43,792 bases of DNA from Thermodesulfobacteriota bacterium (GTDB lineage: Bacteria; Desulfobacterota; Deferrisomatia; Deferrisomatales; JACRMM01). Shown here piece after piece: positions 7,808 to 16,299 of the stretch. Position 1 is the first letter of the stretch, and each line of letters opens with the position of its first letter. A program made the position numbers and the translations under genes. The stretch is from NCBI GenBank assembly GCA_040756475.1, contig JBFLZB010000016.1, positions 1 through 43,792 of the forward strand, in the 5' to 3' direction. The notes under the pieces were generated by a model. The model searched no databases, was not told the origin of the DNA, and was given only the letters and a program-made list of their open reading frames with translations.

Positions 7808-8353
7808 CTACCACCAGAACTCGGGGTATCGCCGGGAGGGGGGGATGTTGTTCACCGCCAGCGCCACGACCAGTAGGATAGCCACGCCGGCGGCCACGGG
7901 CATCAGGACGTAGGCGAAGCCCAGGGCGTGGATCTTCTCGCCGCCGATGACGGCGATGAGCGCGGTGGCCCCGCCGGGGGGATGCAGGGTCCGGGTGGCG
8001 TGCATGAGGGCAATGGAGGTGGCCACGGCAGCCGCCGCGGCGAACCACGGCCAGGGGCCCAGGGCCTGCTGGCACGCCACGCCGACCAGGGCGGAGAGGA
8101 TGTGCCCGCCGACCAGGTTTCGCGGCTGGGCCAGGGGGCTGCGGACGGCGCCGTAGATCAGGACCGCCGAAGCCCCGAAGGAGCCGACGATCAGGACGAG
8201 CTCGGTTCCCTCCAGCCAGAAGTCGTGGGCAAACGCAACGGCGGCGATGCCGAGGAAGGCCCCGGCCCAGGACCAGGCGATCTCCCCCGGGCTCACACCG
8301 GGCGGGCTGGAGGTCGTCCCCCGCATCTTCCGGAAGTACTCTTTCGGAGTCAT
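7808..8353 (-). CDS. HPP family integral membrane protein
   Basis: A 181-residue membrane protein with four hydrophobic helices. It shows the family motifs: GSFGASAVLIYG, SPLAQPRNLVGGH, and the name-giving HPPGGATAL near residue 124. HPP proteins are inner-membrane proteins, some implicated in nitrite transport in plastids and cyanobacteria, but the substrate here is unknown. Its ATG overlaps the stop of the CBS-domain gene (ATGA). In other genomes HPP and CBS domains occur fused in one polypeptide, so the CBS protein is probably its regulatory partner. Confidence 0.9.
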   Translation of the reverse strand: MTPKEYFRKMRGTTSSPPGVSPGEIAWSWAGAFLGIAAVAFAHDFWLEGTELVLIVGSFGASAVLIYGAVRSPLAQPRNLVGGHILSALVGVACQQALGPWPWFAAAAAVATSIALMHATRTLHPPGGATALIAVIGGEKIHALGFAYVLMPVAAGVAILLVVALAVNNIPPSRRYPEFWW

Positions 8354-8976
8354 GGCGCCGCGGCCCCGGCCGGTGGTCCGCCCTGGTGGAGCCGCATCAC
8401 GTCCGCCCGGGCCACGATTCCTACGACCCGGCCGTCGGCGGACACGACAGGGACGCGGTTTACGCCCGAGCGCGCCATCCGTTCGGCCACTTCCGCCAGG
8501 TTGGCGTCTTCCCGGACCGTCACCGGGGGCGCGCTCATGATGTCCGCCGCCGCGCGCCCCCGCACGGGAACGGCCAGGCACTTCCTTCCGTGCAGGCACT
8601 GGGCGATGACCCCCATGAAGCCCTTGGCGGACCCGTCGGCCATGCGCGAGAGGAAATCGGTCTCCGAGACCACCCCCACCGCCCGGCCCTCGGCGTCCAC
8701 CACCGGGACCCCGCTCACCCCCTCGCGGGCCATGCGCTCGGCGACCTCGTGGAGGGGGGTATCCGGCTCGACTGTCACCACGGGGAAGGTCATCACGTCC
8801 CGGGCCCGCAGCGAGCCGCGCACGCGCTGCCACGCGCGCCGCAGCGCCACCCGGTAGAGCTCCCGGAAGTCGCCGGGGGTGATGTCGACATACCCCGGGA
8901 GCTCCCGCATGGCCTCCATGACGTCGGCTTCACTTATCTCGGGTTCGGGGAGGCACGACGGCGTTTCGTCGGCCAT
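8350..8976 (-). CDS. CBS-pair protein
   Basis: A 208-residue protein with two CBS motifs, about 60-115 (RDVMTFPVVTVEPDTPLHEV, then GVPVVDAEGRAVGVVSETDF) and about 143-195 (ADIMSAPPVTVREDANLAEV, then RVPVVSADGRVVGIVARADV). CBS pairs bind adenosine nucleotides and usually gate a partner protein. Residues 1-55 are acidic and helical. The ATG at 8976 is supported by AAAGGA eight bases upstream. The stop overlaps the start of the HPP gene, implying translational coupling. Confidence 0.9.
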   Translation of the reverse strand: MADETPSCLPEPEISEADVMEAMRELPGYVDITPGDFRELYRVALRRAWQRVRGSLRARDVMTFPVVTVEPDTPLHEVAERMAREGVSGVPVVDAEGRAVGVVSETDFLSRMADGSAKGFMGVIAQCLHGRKCLAVPVRGRAAADIMSAPPVTVREDANLAEVAERMARSGVNRVPVVSADGRVVGIVARADVMRLHQGGPPAGAAAP

Positions 8977-9086
8977 GAGGTGAGTCCTTTCGGACCGAAG
9001 TGGACGCTGGGGAATCTCGTCCAGACCGTGTGGGTGGTCCCATTGTATCGGCCTTGGCCGCGAAGCTGGCCGAGGGCCAGAGCGGT

Positions 9087-9149
9087 AGGGTGGGCACGGC
9101 CTTCCGGCTTCCGGTCGTGGCCGTGGTTGCGGTGGGCGGTGCCCACCCT
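9087..9149. repeat. Palindromic repeat in the 8977-9352 spacer
   Basis: Perfect 11-bp arms, AGGGTGGGCAC at 9087-9097 and its reverse complement at 9139-9149, enclose a GC-rich stretch; a second palindrome, GGTGGGC-N3-GCCCACC, is nested at 9131-9147. It lies in a 376-base gap that must contain the promoter of the CBS-HPP genes. No other gene or clear promoter is visible in the gap. Confidence 0.55.
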
Positions 9150-9352
9150 TGCCGTGCAAAGCCTGGGGGCGGGCTGGGGGTCTCCCCGGAGGCGGGGCAG
9201 GCGGCTTTGGCGATGCCCTGGCGGGCACAGGATGCCCTTCCCCTCCCTCGCTGGAATGCCACGGACCATCATCCAGAAGCCCACGGGATCCTGCGCCGCC
9301 GGAGGTGAGGCCCCCGGGCCCGCTCGCCTCGGCGGTCTGAGGCGCGGCCTCG

Positions 9353-10474
9353 TTAGGCACGCACCTCCAACTGCCGAGGAGACCGGGTCAGGACCCTCGG
9401 GCCGCCTTCGCCCACAACCACCGTGTCCTCCTCCCGCACCCCCCAGGGTCCGGTGTACAGGCCGCAGTTGCCGATGGCGATCACCACGCCCGCCGCCAGA
9501 GGCGCCGGTGCCGGCTCCCCGTGGAAGAACGCGTGCCCTGCGGGAAGAGGCGATTCCTCGAACTCGATGCCCACTCCGTGGATCGGTGGGCCGAAGATGT
9601 GGTCCTTGTGCCCGGCGGCCTCGAAGGCCCCGTGCATGGTCTGCTCGAGCTCCGCCATGGTCACCCCGGCGCCGGCCTTGGCGATGGTCTGCTCCAGGGC
9701 GTCCACATACAAGCGATAGGCCGCCGCCTGCTCCCTGGTCGGCTTCCCGAGGCAGACGGTGCGGCCCAGGTCCGCCGCGTACCCGTCGACCACGGGGTGG
9801 ACGTCGATCATCACTAGGTCGCCGGGCTGGAGCTTGCGCGAGGTGGGGGTGCCGTGGGCCACGTTGGTGCGGGGGCCCGAGGCGACATAGGTGCGGTAGA
9901 AGTCCTCGGCTCCCGCCTGCCGCATGGCGTACTCGGCCTCCCCCGCCACCTGGCTCTCGGTCATGCCGGGGCAAAGCCGCTCGACCGCCCGTTTCATCCC
10001 GGCGTCGGCGACCCGGGCGGCGGCCTGGAGCCGGGCGATCTCGCCTTCGTCCTTCACCAGGCGCAGCGCCGACAGGAGCCCGGTGCAGTCCACGGGGACC
10101 ACGGCCTCGGGCTTGGCGTGGGGGTGGGTGAGCATGCCCATCCGGGGCTTGGGCAGGAAGGCGACCTCCACCCCCACCTTCCCCTCCCGGATGCCGAACT
10201 GCTCGAAGTAGTGGGCGATGGAGTGGATCATCCCCACCTCGTCCTCGAAGCCGGCGACGTGGTCGAAGGTGGCGAGGGTGCCCACATCCGCGAGATCCGT
10301 CTCGGGCACCCCCATGCCCACCTCCCCCGCCCGGGTGATCATGGCGTAGGCACACAGGCGCCCGTCGCCCACCAGGTAGTACAGGTTGGCGGGCTTGACG
10401 AGGATGAGGGCGTCCATCCCCTGCTGGTCCATGAGCTGCGTGGCGCGGCGAATTCGCTCCCGGTGGATCGACAT
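9353..10474 (-). CDS. M24 (aminopeptidase P/creatinase-fold) protein with altered active site
   Basis: A 373-residue two-domain protein. Residues 5-130 form the creatinase N-domain and 145-365 the pita-bread M24 domain. Canonical metal ligands D224 and D235 (MIDVHPVVDGYAADLGRT), H299 (PIHGVG) and E349 (GVREED) are present, but the glutamate expected in the EPGxY motif is N336 (GNCGLY), and the histidine of the usual VHExP is E306. The family includes proline-specific peptidases and metal-independent C-N hydrolases such as creatinase, so the substrate should not be assumed to be a peptide. GGAGG eight bases before the ATG supports the start. It follows the exporter operon after 149 bases and is probably separate. 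Confidence 0.88.
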   Translation of the reverse strand: MSIHRERIRRATQLMDQQGMDALILVKPANLYYLVGDGRLCAYAMITRAGEVGMGVPETDLADVGTLATFDHVAGFEDEVGMIHSIAHYFEQFGIREGKVGVEVAFLPKPRMGMLTHPHAKPEAVVPVDCTGLLSALRLVKDEGEIARLQAAARVADAGMKRAVERLCPGMTESQVAGEAEYAMRQAGAEDFYRTYVASGPRTNVAHGTPTSRKLQPGDLVMIDVHPVVDGYAADLGRTVCLGKPTREQAAAYRLYVDALEQTIAKAGAGVTMAELEQTMHGAFEAAGHKDHIFGPPIHGVGIEFEESPLPAGHAFFHGEPAPAPLAAGVVIAIGNCGLYTGPWGVREEDTVVVGEGGPRVLTRSPRQLEVRA

Positions 10475-10623
10475 GGGGTGTACCTCCGTTGGTTCTCCGG
10501 CTCGTGGTTTGCGTCGGCGCTCCGAACTTCGGCGCCGTCAAGTCTCTTCTGACCGTGGGTGCTGTCAAGAACCGAACCGCCCGGCGGCGGAGGAGCTCCG
10601 GCGGCAGGCGAGGGCCGTTTGGC

Positions 10624-12075
10624 TCAAGGATCCGTCCAGACCACGAGGTCCCCCGTGGACCTGCGGTACCGTGACTGGGCCGCGCGGTAGTCCCACCGGG
10701 CCCCGACGTGTTCCGCTTCGGCCCGCGCCAGGGCGGTCTGGGCGTCGAGCAGATCGGTGACGGTATCGGCTCCCGCCTCGTAGCGCTCCCGGGTGAGTCG
10801 CAGGCCTTCCCATGCCTCCTCGACCAGGGCCTCGGCGGTCTGCGTCGCCTCCCGGGCCTCCAGGAGCCGCGACCAGGCGGACCACACCTCCTCCTGCACG
10901 GCGAGAACCAGGCCCTGGGTCCGGGCTTCGTGCCGGGCGAGCTCGGCGCGGCTTCGGGCCTCCCCGTGCACCCGGGAAAAGCCCGTGAAGAGGGGGACTT
11001 CCAAGAATGCGCCGGCCGACCAATCCACGTCCTCGGGGAGGAAGCTCTCGTCCCGAAGCCCATAGGCGCCCGCGAGGTTGATCCTGGGTCCGAAGGCGCT
11101 CCGCGCCTCGTCGACCTGGCTTCGCAGGGCAGCGGTCTCCCGGAGGGCGGCCTGGATCTCGGAACGCTCCCGCACGGCTCGCTCGATCACCTCCCCAACA
11201 TCGCTGGGCGAGGGCGCGAGGACCTCGACAGCGGCGCCGTCGATCCGGGTCCCCGCCGTCACCGGAAGCCCCATGGAGACGTTGAGTCGGCCTTGGGCGA
11301 TGCGCACGAGGCTGTCGGCCCGGACCAGGGCGAGCCGGGCGTCCGAGACCCGGGTCTGGGCCCGGATCACGTCGGCCCGGGGCACCGCGCCGGCCTCTTT
11401 CCTCTCCTGGGCCAGGCGCAGGTGATCCTGGGCCCGGACCAGGGATTGCGCCGCAACCCCGCGGTGCTCCTCGGCGGCGACGAGCCCGAAGAAGGCCTCG
11501 TGCACCGCCAGCGCAAGGTCTTGACGGATCGTGCGCTCGTTGAACCGGACCATTGTCTCTCGGGCCTTTGTCGCCTCCAGCCGGGCCTTGCGCGCTCCGC
11601 TGTCGAAGAGCAGGTAGCGGGCCTCGAACCCTGCGCTCCAGTCGTCCGTGGGGCCGATCGTGCCGGGCACTTCTGCCCGGGCAAGCCCGTCGGGCAAGAA
11701 GGCGTGGGCCTCCCAGCGCCGGTAGGAGGCCCGAGCCGAGAGCTCCGGGTAGTAGGGGGATCGAGCCTCTCCGGCGCCCTCCTCGGCAGCCCGCACCCCC
11801 TCTCGAGCGGCCCGGGCGGCAGGGTTCGCGTCCAGTGCGATCGCCACGCAGGTCTCGAGGGACAGGGGGCCCTGCACCGGGAAAGGGACTGCCGGCAGGG
11901 CCTGGGTCTCTCCCGCGCGCTCCCGGGAGGACTCGGATTCGACCACGAGCCGGGGCACGTAGCGGTCGACGGCGGGGGCCTCCGCCGCCCACGCGGCGCC
12001 TGCAACGGAGAAACAAAGGGTGAGCACTCCGGCGCAGGCCGCCGGCACGGTCCGGGTCACGACACCACGCTCCAT
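10624..12075 (-). CDS. TolC-family outer membrane efflux protein
   Basis: A 483-residue outer-membrane channel subunit. A signal peptide (TVPAACAGVLTLCFSVAGAAWA, cleavage likely before AEAP) is followed by the two internal repeats of the OEP fold, each opening with alternating long helices (LSLETCVAIALDANPAARAAR; then a second half from about residue 265) and a C-terminal DTVTDLLDAQTALARAEAEHVGARWDYRAAQSRY typical of TolC homologues. The ATG at 12075 has GGAGG five bases upstream. It is the last gene of the operon and provides the outer-membrane duct for the HlyD/ABC-2 complex encoded above, whose last permease stop lies 32 bases upstream. Confidence 0.93.
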   Translation of the reverse strand: MERGVVTRTVPAACAGVLTLCFSVAGAAWAAEAPAVDRYVPRLVVESESSRERAGETQALPAVPFPVQGPLSLETCVAIALDANPAARAAREGVRAAEEGAGEARSPYYPELSARASYRRWEAHAFLPDGLARAEVPGTIGPTDDWSAGFEARYLLFDSGARKARLEATKARETMVRFNERTIRQDLALAVHEAFFGLVAAEEHRGVAAQSLVRAQDHLRLAQERKEAGAVPRADVIRAQTRVSDARLALVRADSLVRIAQGRLNVSMGLPVTAGTRIDGAAVEVLAPSPSDVGEVIERAVRERSEIQAALRETAALRSQVDEARSAFGPRINLAGAYGLRDESFLPEDVDWSAGAFLEVPLFTGFSRVHGEARSRAELARHEARTQGLVLAVQEEVWSAWSRLLEAREATQTAEALVEEAWEGLRLTRERYEAGADTVTDLLDAQTALARAEAEHVGARWDYRAAQSRYRRSTGDLVVWTDP

Positions 12076-12107
12076 CTCGGCCTCCGTTCGATTCTCGTCT
12101 TCGGCCC

Positions 12108-13238
12108 TCAAGCCAGGGTCTTGTGGAACCGGCTCGAGGCAAGCCACAGGGAGACGACCCCCATGACCAGCAGCGCCACCAACTCGGGCCAGAGCACGCC
12201 CGGTCCTACGCCCTTCAGAAAGATCCCCCGCACGATCACCAAGAAGTAGCGAAGGGGGTTCAAGTACGTGAGCCACTGGATGACTACGGGCATATTGGAA
12301 ATGGGGAACATGAAGCCCGACAGCAAGACCGCTGGAAGGTAGAAGAAGAAGGTGCTCATCATGGCCTGCTGCTGGGTCTGGCTCACCGTGGAGATGAAGA
12401 GTCCGAGCCCCAGGGTCGTCATGAGATACAAGGATGTGGCCACGAACAGAAGAAAAAGGCTCCCCCGAATGGGCACGCCGAACATGAAAAGACCGATCAT
12501 GGTGATGACCAACACATCTGCGTAGCCGATCAAGGCAAAAGGTACGGTCTTGCCCAGGATGAACTCCATCGGCCGGATGGGGGTCACCAGGATCTGCTCC
12601 ATGGTGTCGATCTCCTTTTCGCGCACTACCGCCATGCTGGTGAGCATCAACGTAATCAGCATGACGATGATCGCGATGACCCCTGGCACGTAGAAGTTAC
12701 GGGACTCGAGGTTCTCGTTGAACCAGGCCCGGGTCTCGAGCGCAACCCGGAAAACCTCCCCCGACTGGCCCCCGCTCCGCCCCCGGCGGTCGGCCAGGAG
12801 CTCTTCGTTCAGGCGCCCGACGATCTTGGCCCCGTAGCCGAGCACGATCCCCGCGGTGTTGGAGTCGGTCCCGTCCACGATGAGCTGGGCACCCGCGGTG
12901 CGCCCGGCTCCCAGTTCGTCGGCGAAGCCCCGGTCGATCTGCAGGAGGGCCTGGGCCTGGGCGCGGTCGATCAGCTCCTGGGCCCGGCGGTCGCTTCCCA
13001 CCGCCTCCACCACGTCGAAGTAGCCCGATTCCACGAATCGCGAAACGAGCTCCCGGCTGGCCACGCTGTTGTCTCGGTCGAGCACGGCCAGAGCCACGTG
13101 CTTGACGTCGGTGGACACCGCGAACCCGAAGACCAACACCTGGATCACGGGCATCAGGAAGATCACCCCCGTCATCCGTGGGTCGCGGAAGATCTGGAGG
13201 AACTCCTTCCGGAGCATGTGCCAAATGCGCTCGATCAC
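12108..13238 (-). CDS. ABC-2 type permease (YbhR/YhhJ-like)
   Basis: A 376-residue ABC-2 permease: one N-terminal membrane helix (about 22-42), a large extracytoplasmic domain (about 45-185), and five more helices from about 188 to the end. The cytoplasmic coupling segment reads VVREKEIDTMEQILVTPI, with the usual E-x-x-T-M-E-Q-I. The start is a GTG 14 bases after the stop of the sister permease; no strong ribosome-binding site is seen, so coupling is likely. It pairs with the permease at 13253 to make the heteromeric transmembrane domain, as YbhS and YbhR do. Confidence 0.92.
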   Translation of the reverse strand: MIERIWHMLRKEFLQIFRDPRMTGVIFLMPVIQVLVFGFAVSTDVKHVALAVLDRDNSVASRELVSRFVESGYFDVVEAVGSDRRAQELIDRAQAQALLQIDRGFADELGAGRTAGAQLIVDGTDSNTAGIVLGYGAKIVGRLNEELLADRRGRSGGQSGEVFRVALETRAWFNENLESRNFYVPGVIAIIVMLITLMLTSMAVVREKEIDTMEQILVTPIRPMEFILGKTVPFALIGYADVLVITMIGLFMFGVPIRGSLFLLFVATSLYLMTTLGLGLFISTVSQTQQQAMMSTFFFYLPAVLLSGFMFPISNMPVVIQWLTYLNPLRYFLVIVRGIFLKGVGPGVLWPELVALLVMGVVSLWLASSRFHKTLA

Positions 13239-13252
13239 GGCTGCGCCCGTCC

Positions 13253-14386
13253 CTACGCCAGTTCCTTCCGAAACTTCCGGGTTGCCAGGGCCACCATGGC
13301 CACGGCGAAGAGGGTCAGGAGGCCGGCCTCCAGGGCCAGGATCTCCAGTCCCACTCCCTTGAGGTAGATCCCCTTGAGGAGCGAGACGAAGTGCCGGGCC
13401 GGGATTACGTGGGTCATGACCTGGATGGGCCGGGGCATGTTGGCGATGGCATACATGAAGCCCGAGAGGAGGAAGGCAGGAAGGAAGGTCAGCACCATGG
13501 CGAGCTGGCTCGCCAGGAGCTGGTTCTTGGTGACGATGCTGATCACCATCCCCAGCGAGAGCGCCCCGGCCAGGAAGATGGCCGCCATGCCGAAAAGCAG
13601 CGCTGCGTTGCCCCGCAGCGGCACCTGGAACAGGAACTCACCCATCAGGACCGCGAGGGCGACGTCGAGCATGCCGATCCCGAAATAGGGGAGGAGCTTC
13701 CCCAGGATCAGCTCAGAGCCTTGGATCGGCGTGGAGATGAGCTGCTCCATGGTGCCCCGCTCCCACTCCCGGGCCACGGTGAGCGAGGTCAGGAGCGCCG
13801 CGATCACCATCATGATGACGGCGATGAGGCCCGGGATGATGTAGTTCTTCGACGCCAGGTCCGGGTTGAACCAGACCCGGGACCGCAGGTCGATCGGGAG
13901 GGCGGGGGCTTTCGCCCCGGCCCGGCGCAGCCCGTCGAGGGCCACCCCTCGGGAGTAGGCGAGGTTCACGGCGTCGGCGTAGCCCATCGCGATGGTGGCG
14001 GTATTCGCGTCGCTCCCGTCCAGGATGAGCTGGACCCGGGCGGGCCGCCCCGACCCAACCCGCGCCGCGAAATCCGTGGGGATCACCAGGGCCGCCAGGA
14101 CTTCCCCTCTGTCGATGGCTCGCTCCAAATCCCGGTAGCTCTCCACATAGGACCGCACGGTGAAGTAGGGAGAGCCGCCGAAGTGACTCACGTACTCCCG
14201 GCTCGCCGGTGTGCGGCTCTGGTCCCAGACCGCGAAGGGCACGTCGTCCACGTCCAGGGTGAGGGCGTAGCCGAACAGCATCAGGAGCAGCATGGGGATG
14301 GCGATTCCCATGCCGAGGCTTCTCGGGTCGCGCCGGATGTGCAGCAGCTCCTTTCGCGCCACCGCCCAAACCCGATGGGCTCTCAT
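13253..14386 (-). CDS. ABC-2 type permease (YbhS-like)
   Basis: A 377-residue paralogue of the following permease with the same plan: N-terminal membrane helix (about 24-44), periplasmic domain ending in NPDLASKNYIIPG, and five C-terminal helices. The coupling segment is VAREWERGTMEQLISTPI. Its ATG overlaps the stop of the upstream ATPase gene (ATGA), so subunits are made in a coupled way. It is the first half of a heteromeric permease pair. Confidence 0.92.
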   Translation of the reverse strand: MRAHRVWAVARKELLHIRRDPRSLGMGIAIPMLLLMLFGYALTLDVDDVPFAVWDQSRTPASREYVSHFGGSPYFTVRSYVESYRDLERAIDRGEVLAALVIPTDFAARVGSGRPARVQLILDGSDANTATIAMGYADAVNLAYSRGVALDGLRRAGAKAPALPIDLRSRVWFNPDLASKNYIIPGLIAVIMMVIAALLTSLTVAREWERGTMEQLISTPIQGSELILGKLLPYFGIGMLDVALAVLMGEFLFQVPLRGNAALLFGMAAIFLAGALSLGMVISIVTKNQLLASQLAMVLTFLPAFLLSGFMYAIANMPRPIQVMTHVIPARHFVSLLKGIYLKGVGLEILALEAGLLTLFAVAMVALATRKFRKELA

Positions 14387-15366
14387 CGCTGCACCTCTTG
14401 CTGCGCTTCGCCCGTGCGGTCGCGGGCCTCGATCAGGGAGACGAACACGTCCTCGAGGGAGGGGAGGATCGGTTCGACCCGGGTGGGGCGGTAGCCCCGC
14501 TCCTCGAGTCGGGAGCGGATCGCGCGGCTCGCCGCCTCGCCGTCCCCCGCCACCGCGTGGAGCCCGCGGCCGAAGAGCGCCGCCTCTTTCACCCCGGCCA
14601 GCCCCTCCAGCTCTGCGAGGGCGTCCTGGGGCCGGTCGCAGACCACCTCGACCACGTCGTCGGGCATCTCGTCGGTCTTGAGGGCCTGGGGGGTACCCAG
14701 GGCGATCAGCTCGCCCCGGTAGATCAGCCCCAGCCGGTCGCAGTACTCGGCCTCCTCCATGTAGTGGGTCGTGACGAAGACGGTCACCCTCTGGTCGGAG
14801 AGCTCGTAGATCAAGTCCCAAAACCGCCGCCGGCTCATGGGGTCGACGCCGGAGGTGGGCTCGTCGAGGAACAGGATCGGGGGCTCGTGCAGGATCGAGC
14901 AGCCCAGGGCCAGCCGCTGCTTCCAGCCGCCCGAGAGGATCGACGTGCGGGAGCGCCGATGCTCGGCGAGGCCGGCCATCTCGATGACCCACTCCTTGCG
15001 CTCTCGGCGCTGCATCTTGGGGACGCGGTAGATGCCGGCGTAGAAGTCGATGTTCTCCTCCACGGTCAGGTCGTCGTAGAGGGAGAACTTCTGGCTCATG
15101 TACCCGATGCGGCCCTTGATCTGCTCGGCTTGGGTGCCGACGTCGAACCCGGCCACCGTGCCGGTTCCGGAGGTGGGCGCCAGGATGCCGCAGAGCATGC
15201 GGATGGTGGTGGACTTGCCGGCGCCGTTCGGCCCGAGGAAACCGTAGATTTCTCCGGCCGAGACGTCGAAGCTGACCCGGTCGACCGCGACGAAGGCACC
15301 GAAGCGCTTCGTGAGATCCCGAACGGTGACGACCGTCTCTCGTTGCCCTCGGTCATCCCGCGGCAT
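14383..15366 (-). CDS. ABC exporter ATPase, consensus site (C-terminal-half YbhF equivalent)
   Basis: A 327-residue ABC ATPase with all motifs intact: Walker A GPNGAGKST at 45-53, Q-loop near YMSQKF, signature LSGGW at 144-148, Walker B ILFLDEP near 164-170 and switch histidine H201 in TTHYMEEAE. The C-terminal 100 residues carry the DrrA-type regulatory tail ending in PSLEDVFVSLIE. It overlaps the upstream ATPase gene by 14 bases and the downstream permease by four. In E. coli the two ATPase halves are fused in YbhF; here they are separate proteins. It probably heterodimerises with the product of 15353-16291. Confidence 0.93.
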   Translation of the reverse strand: MPRDDRGQRETVVTVRDLTKRFGAFVAVDRVSFDVSAGEIYGFLGPNGAGKSTTIRMLCGILAPTSGTGTVAGFDVGTQAEQIKGRIGYMSQKFSLYDDLTVEENIDFYAGIYRVPKMQRRERKEWVIEMAGLAEHRRSRTSILSGGWKQRLALGCSILHEPPILFLDEPTSGVDPMSRRRFWDLIYELSDQRVTVFVTTHYMEEAEYCDRLGLIYRGELIALGTPQALKTDEMPDDVVEVVCDRPQDALAELEGLAGVKEAALFGRGLHAVAGDGEAASRAIRSRLEERGYRPTRVEPILPSLEDVFVSLIEARDRTGEAQQEVQR

Positions 15367-16291
15367 GGCTTTCCCTTTCTCGCCCCACCACCGAGACGAA
15401 CACGTCTTCGAGGGACGGTTCGATGGGGCGGATGCCTAGCAGCTCCAGGTCTGCCCCTGCGAGGAGCTCACGGGCCCGCGCCGCCAATCGCTCGGGCTCG
15501 CGGGTGACCAGGTGAATGCGGTCGCCGAAGAGCCCCACCGAGTCGGCTCCGGCGTCTGCGCGAAGCAGCGCCGCCGCGTGCCGCGGCTCCGACGCGTGGA
15601 TCTCGAGGAGCGTCCCCCGCATCCGTCCCTTCACCTCGGCCGGCGTACCCATTGCCAGCAACCGCCCCTCGTGGAGGAGCGCCAGTCGGCTGCACCGTTC
15701 CGCTTCGTCCAGGTAGGCGGTGGAGACGAAAATGGTGACGTTCTCGCGCAGGAGCTTGAAGAGGATCCGCCAGAAGTCCCGTCGCGACACGGGGTCGACA
15801 CCGTTGGTGGGTTCGTCCAGGAAGAGCACCCGGGGGGTGTGGATCAGCGCGCAGGCGAGCCCCAGCTTCTGCTTCATGCCCCCCGAGAGGTTCCCGGCCA
15901 GGCGCTTCCGGAAGGGAGTGAGGTTGCTGAATCCGAGAAGCTCGTCGATCTTCGCAGTCCGCCCCTTCCTGGCCACGCCGTAGAGGTCGGCATAGAAGAG
16001 GAGGTTCTCCAGGACGGTGAGGTCGGTATAGAGGCCGAAGCGCTGGCTCATATACCCGATCACCTCCTTGACCGCCTCGGCGTCTTGGACGACGTGCTTG
16101 CCGTCGACCCAGGCATCCCCCGAGGTGGGGCGCAGGATGGAGGTGAGAAGGCGCATCGTGGTGGTCTTCCCCGCGCCGTCTGGGCCTACCAGCCCGAAGA
16201 TCTGGCCCTCGGCCACCTCGAAGGAGAGCCGATCGACGGCCGCGAGGTCCCCAAAGGACCTCGTCAGCTCCTCCGCGCGAATCGCGGCCAC
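15353..16291 (-). CDS. ABC exporter ATPase lacking the switch histidine (N-terminal-half YbhF equivalent)
   Basis: A 312-residue ABC ATPase: Walker A GPDGAGKTT at 36-44, signature LSGGM at 135-139, Walker B VLFLDEP near 155-161. At the H-loop the sequence is STAYLDEAE, so alanine A192 replaces the catalytic switch histidine. The same change is familiar in the N-terminal halves of YbhF/RbbA-like tandem ATPases and implies one non-hydrolytic site in the dimer. GTG at 16291 is preferred because GAGGGG lies four bases upstream and the HlyD stop is just before it. The C-terminus again ends in PSLEDVFVSVV. Confidence 0.92.
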   Translation of the reverse strand: MAAIRAEELTRSFGDLAAVDRLSFEVAEGQIFGLVGPDGAGKTTTMRLLTSILRPTSGDAWVDGKHVVQDAEAVKEVIGYMSQRFGLYTDLTVLENLLFYADLYGVARKGRTAKIDELLGFSNLTPFRKRLAGNLSGGMKQKLGLACALIHTPRVLFLDEPTNGVDPVSRRDFWRILFKLLRENVTIFVSTAYLDEAERCSRLALLHEGRLLAMGTPAEVKGRMRGTLLEIHASEPRHAAALLRADAGADSVGLFGDRIHLVTREPERLAARARELLAGADLELLGIRPIEPSLEDVFVSVVGRERESHAAG

Positions 16292-16299
16292 GGTGCCCC

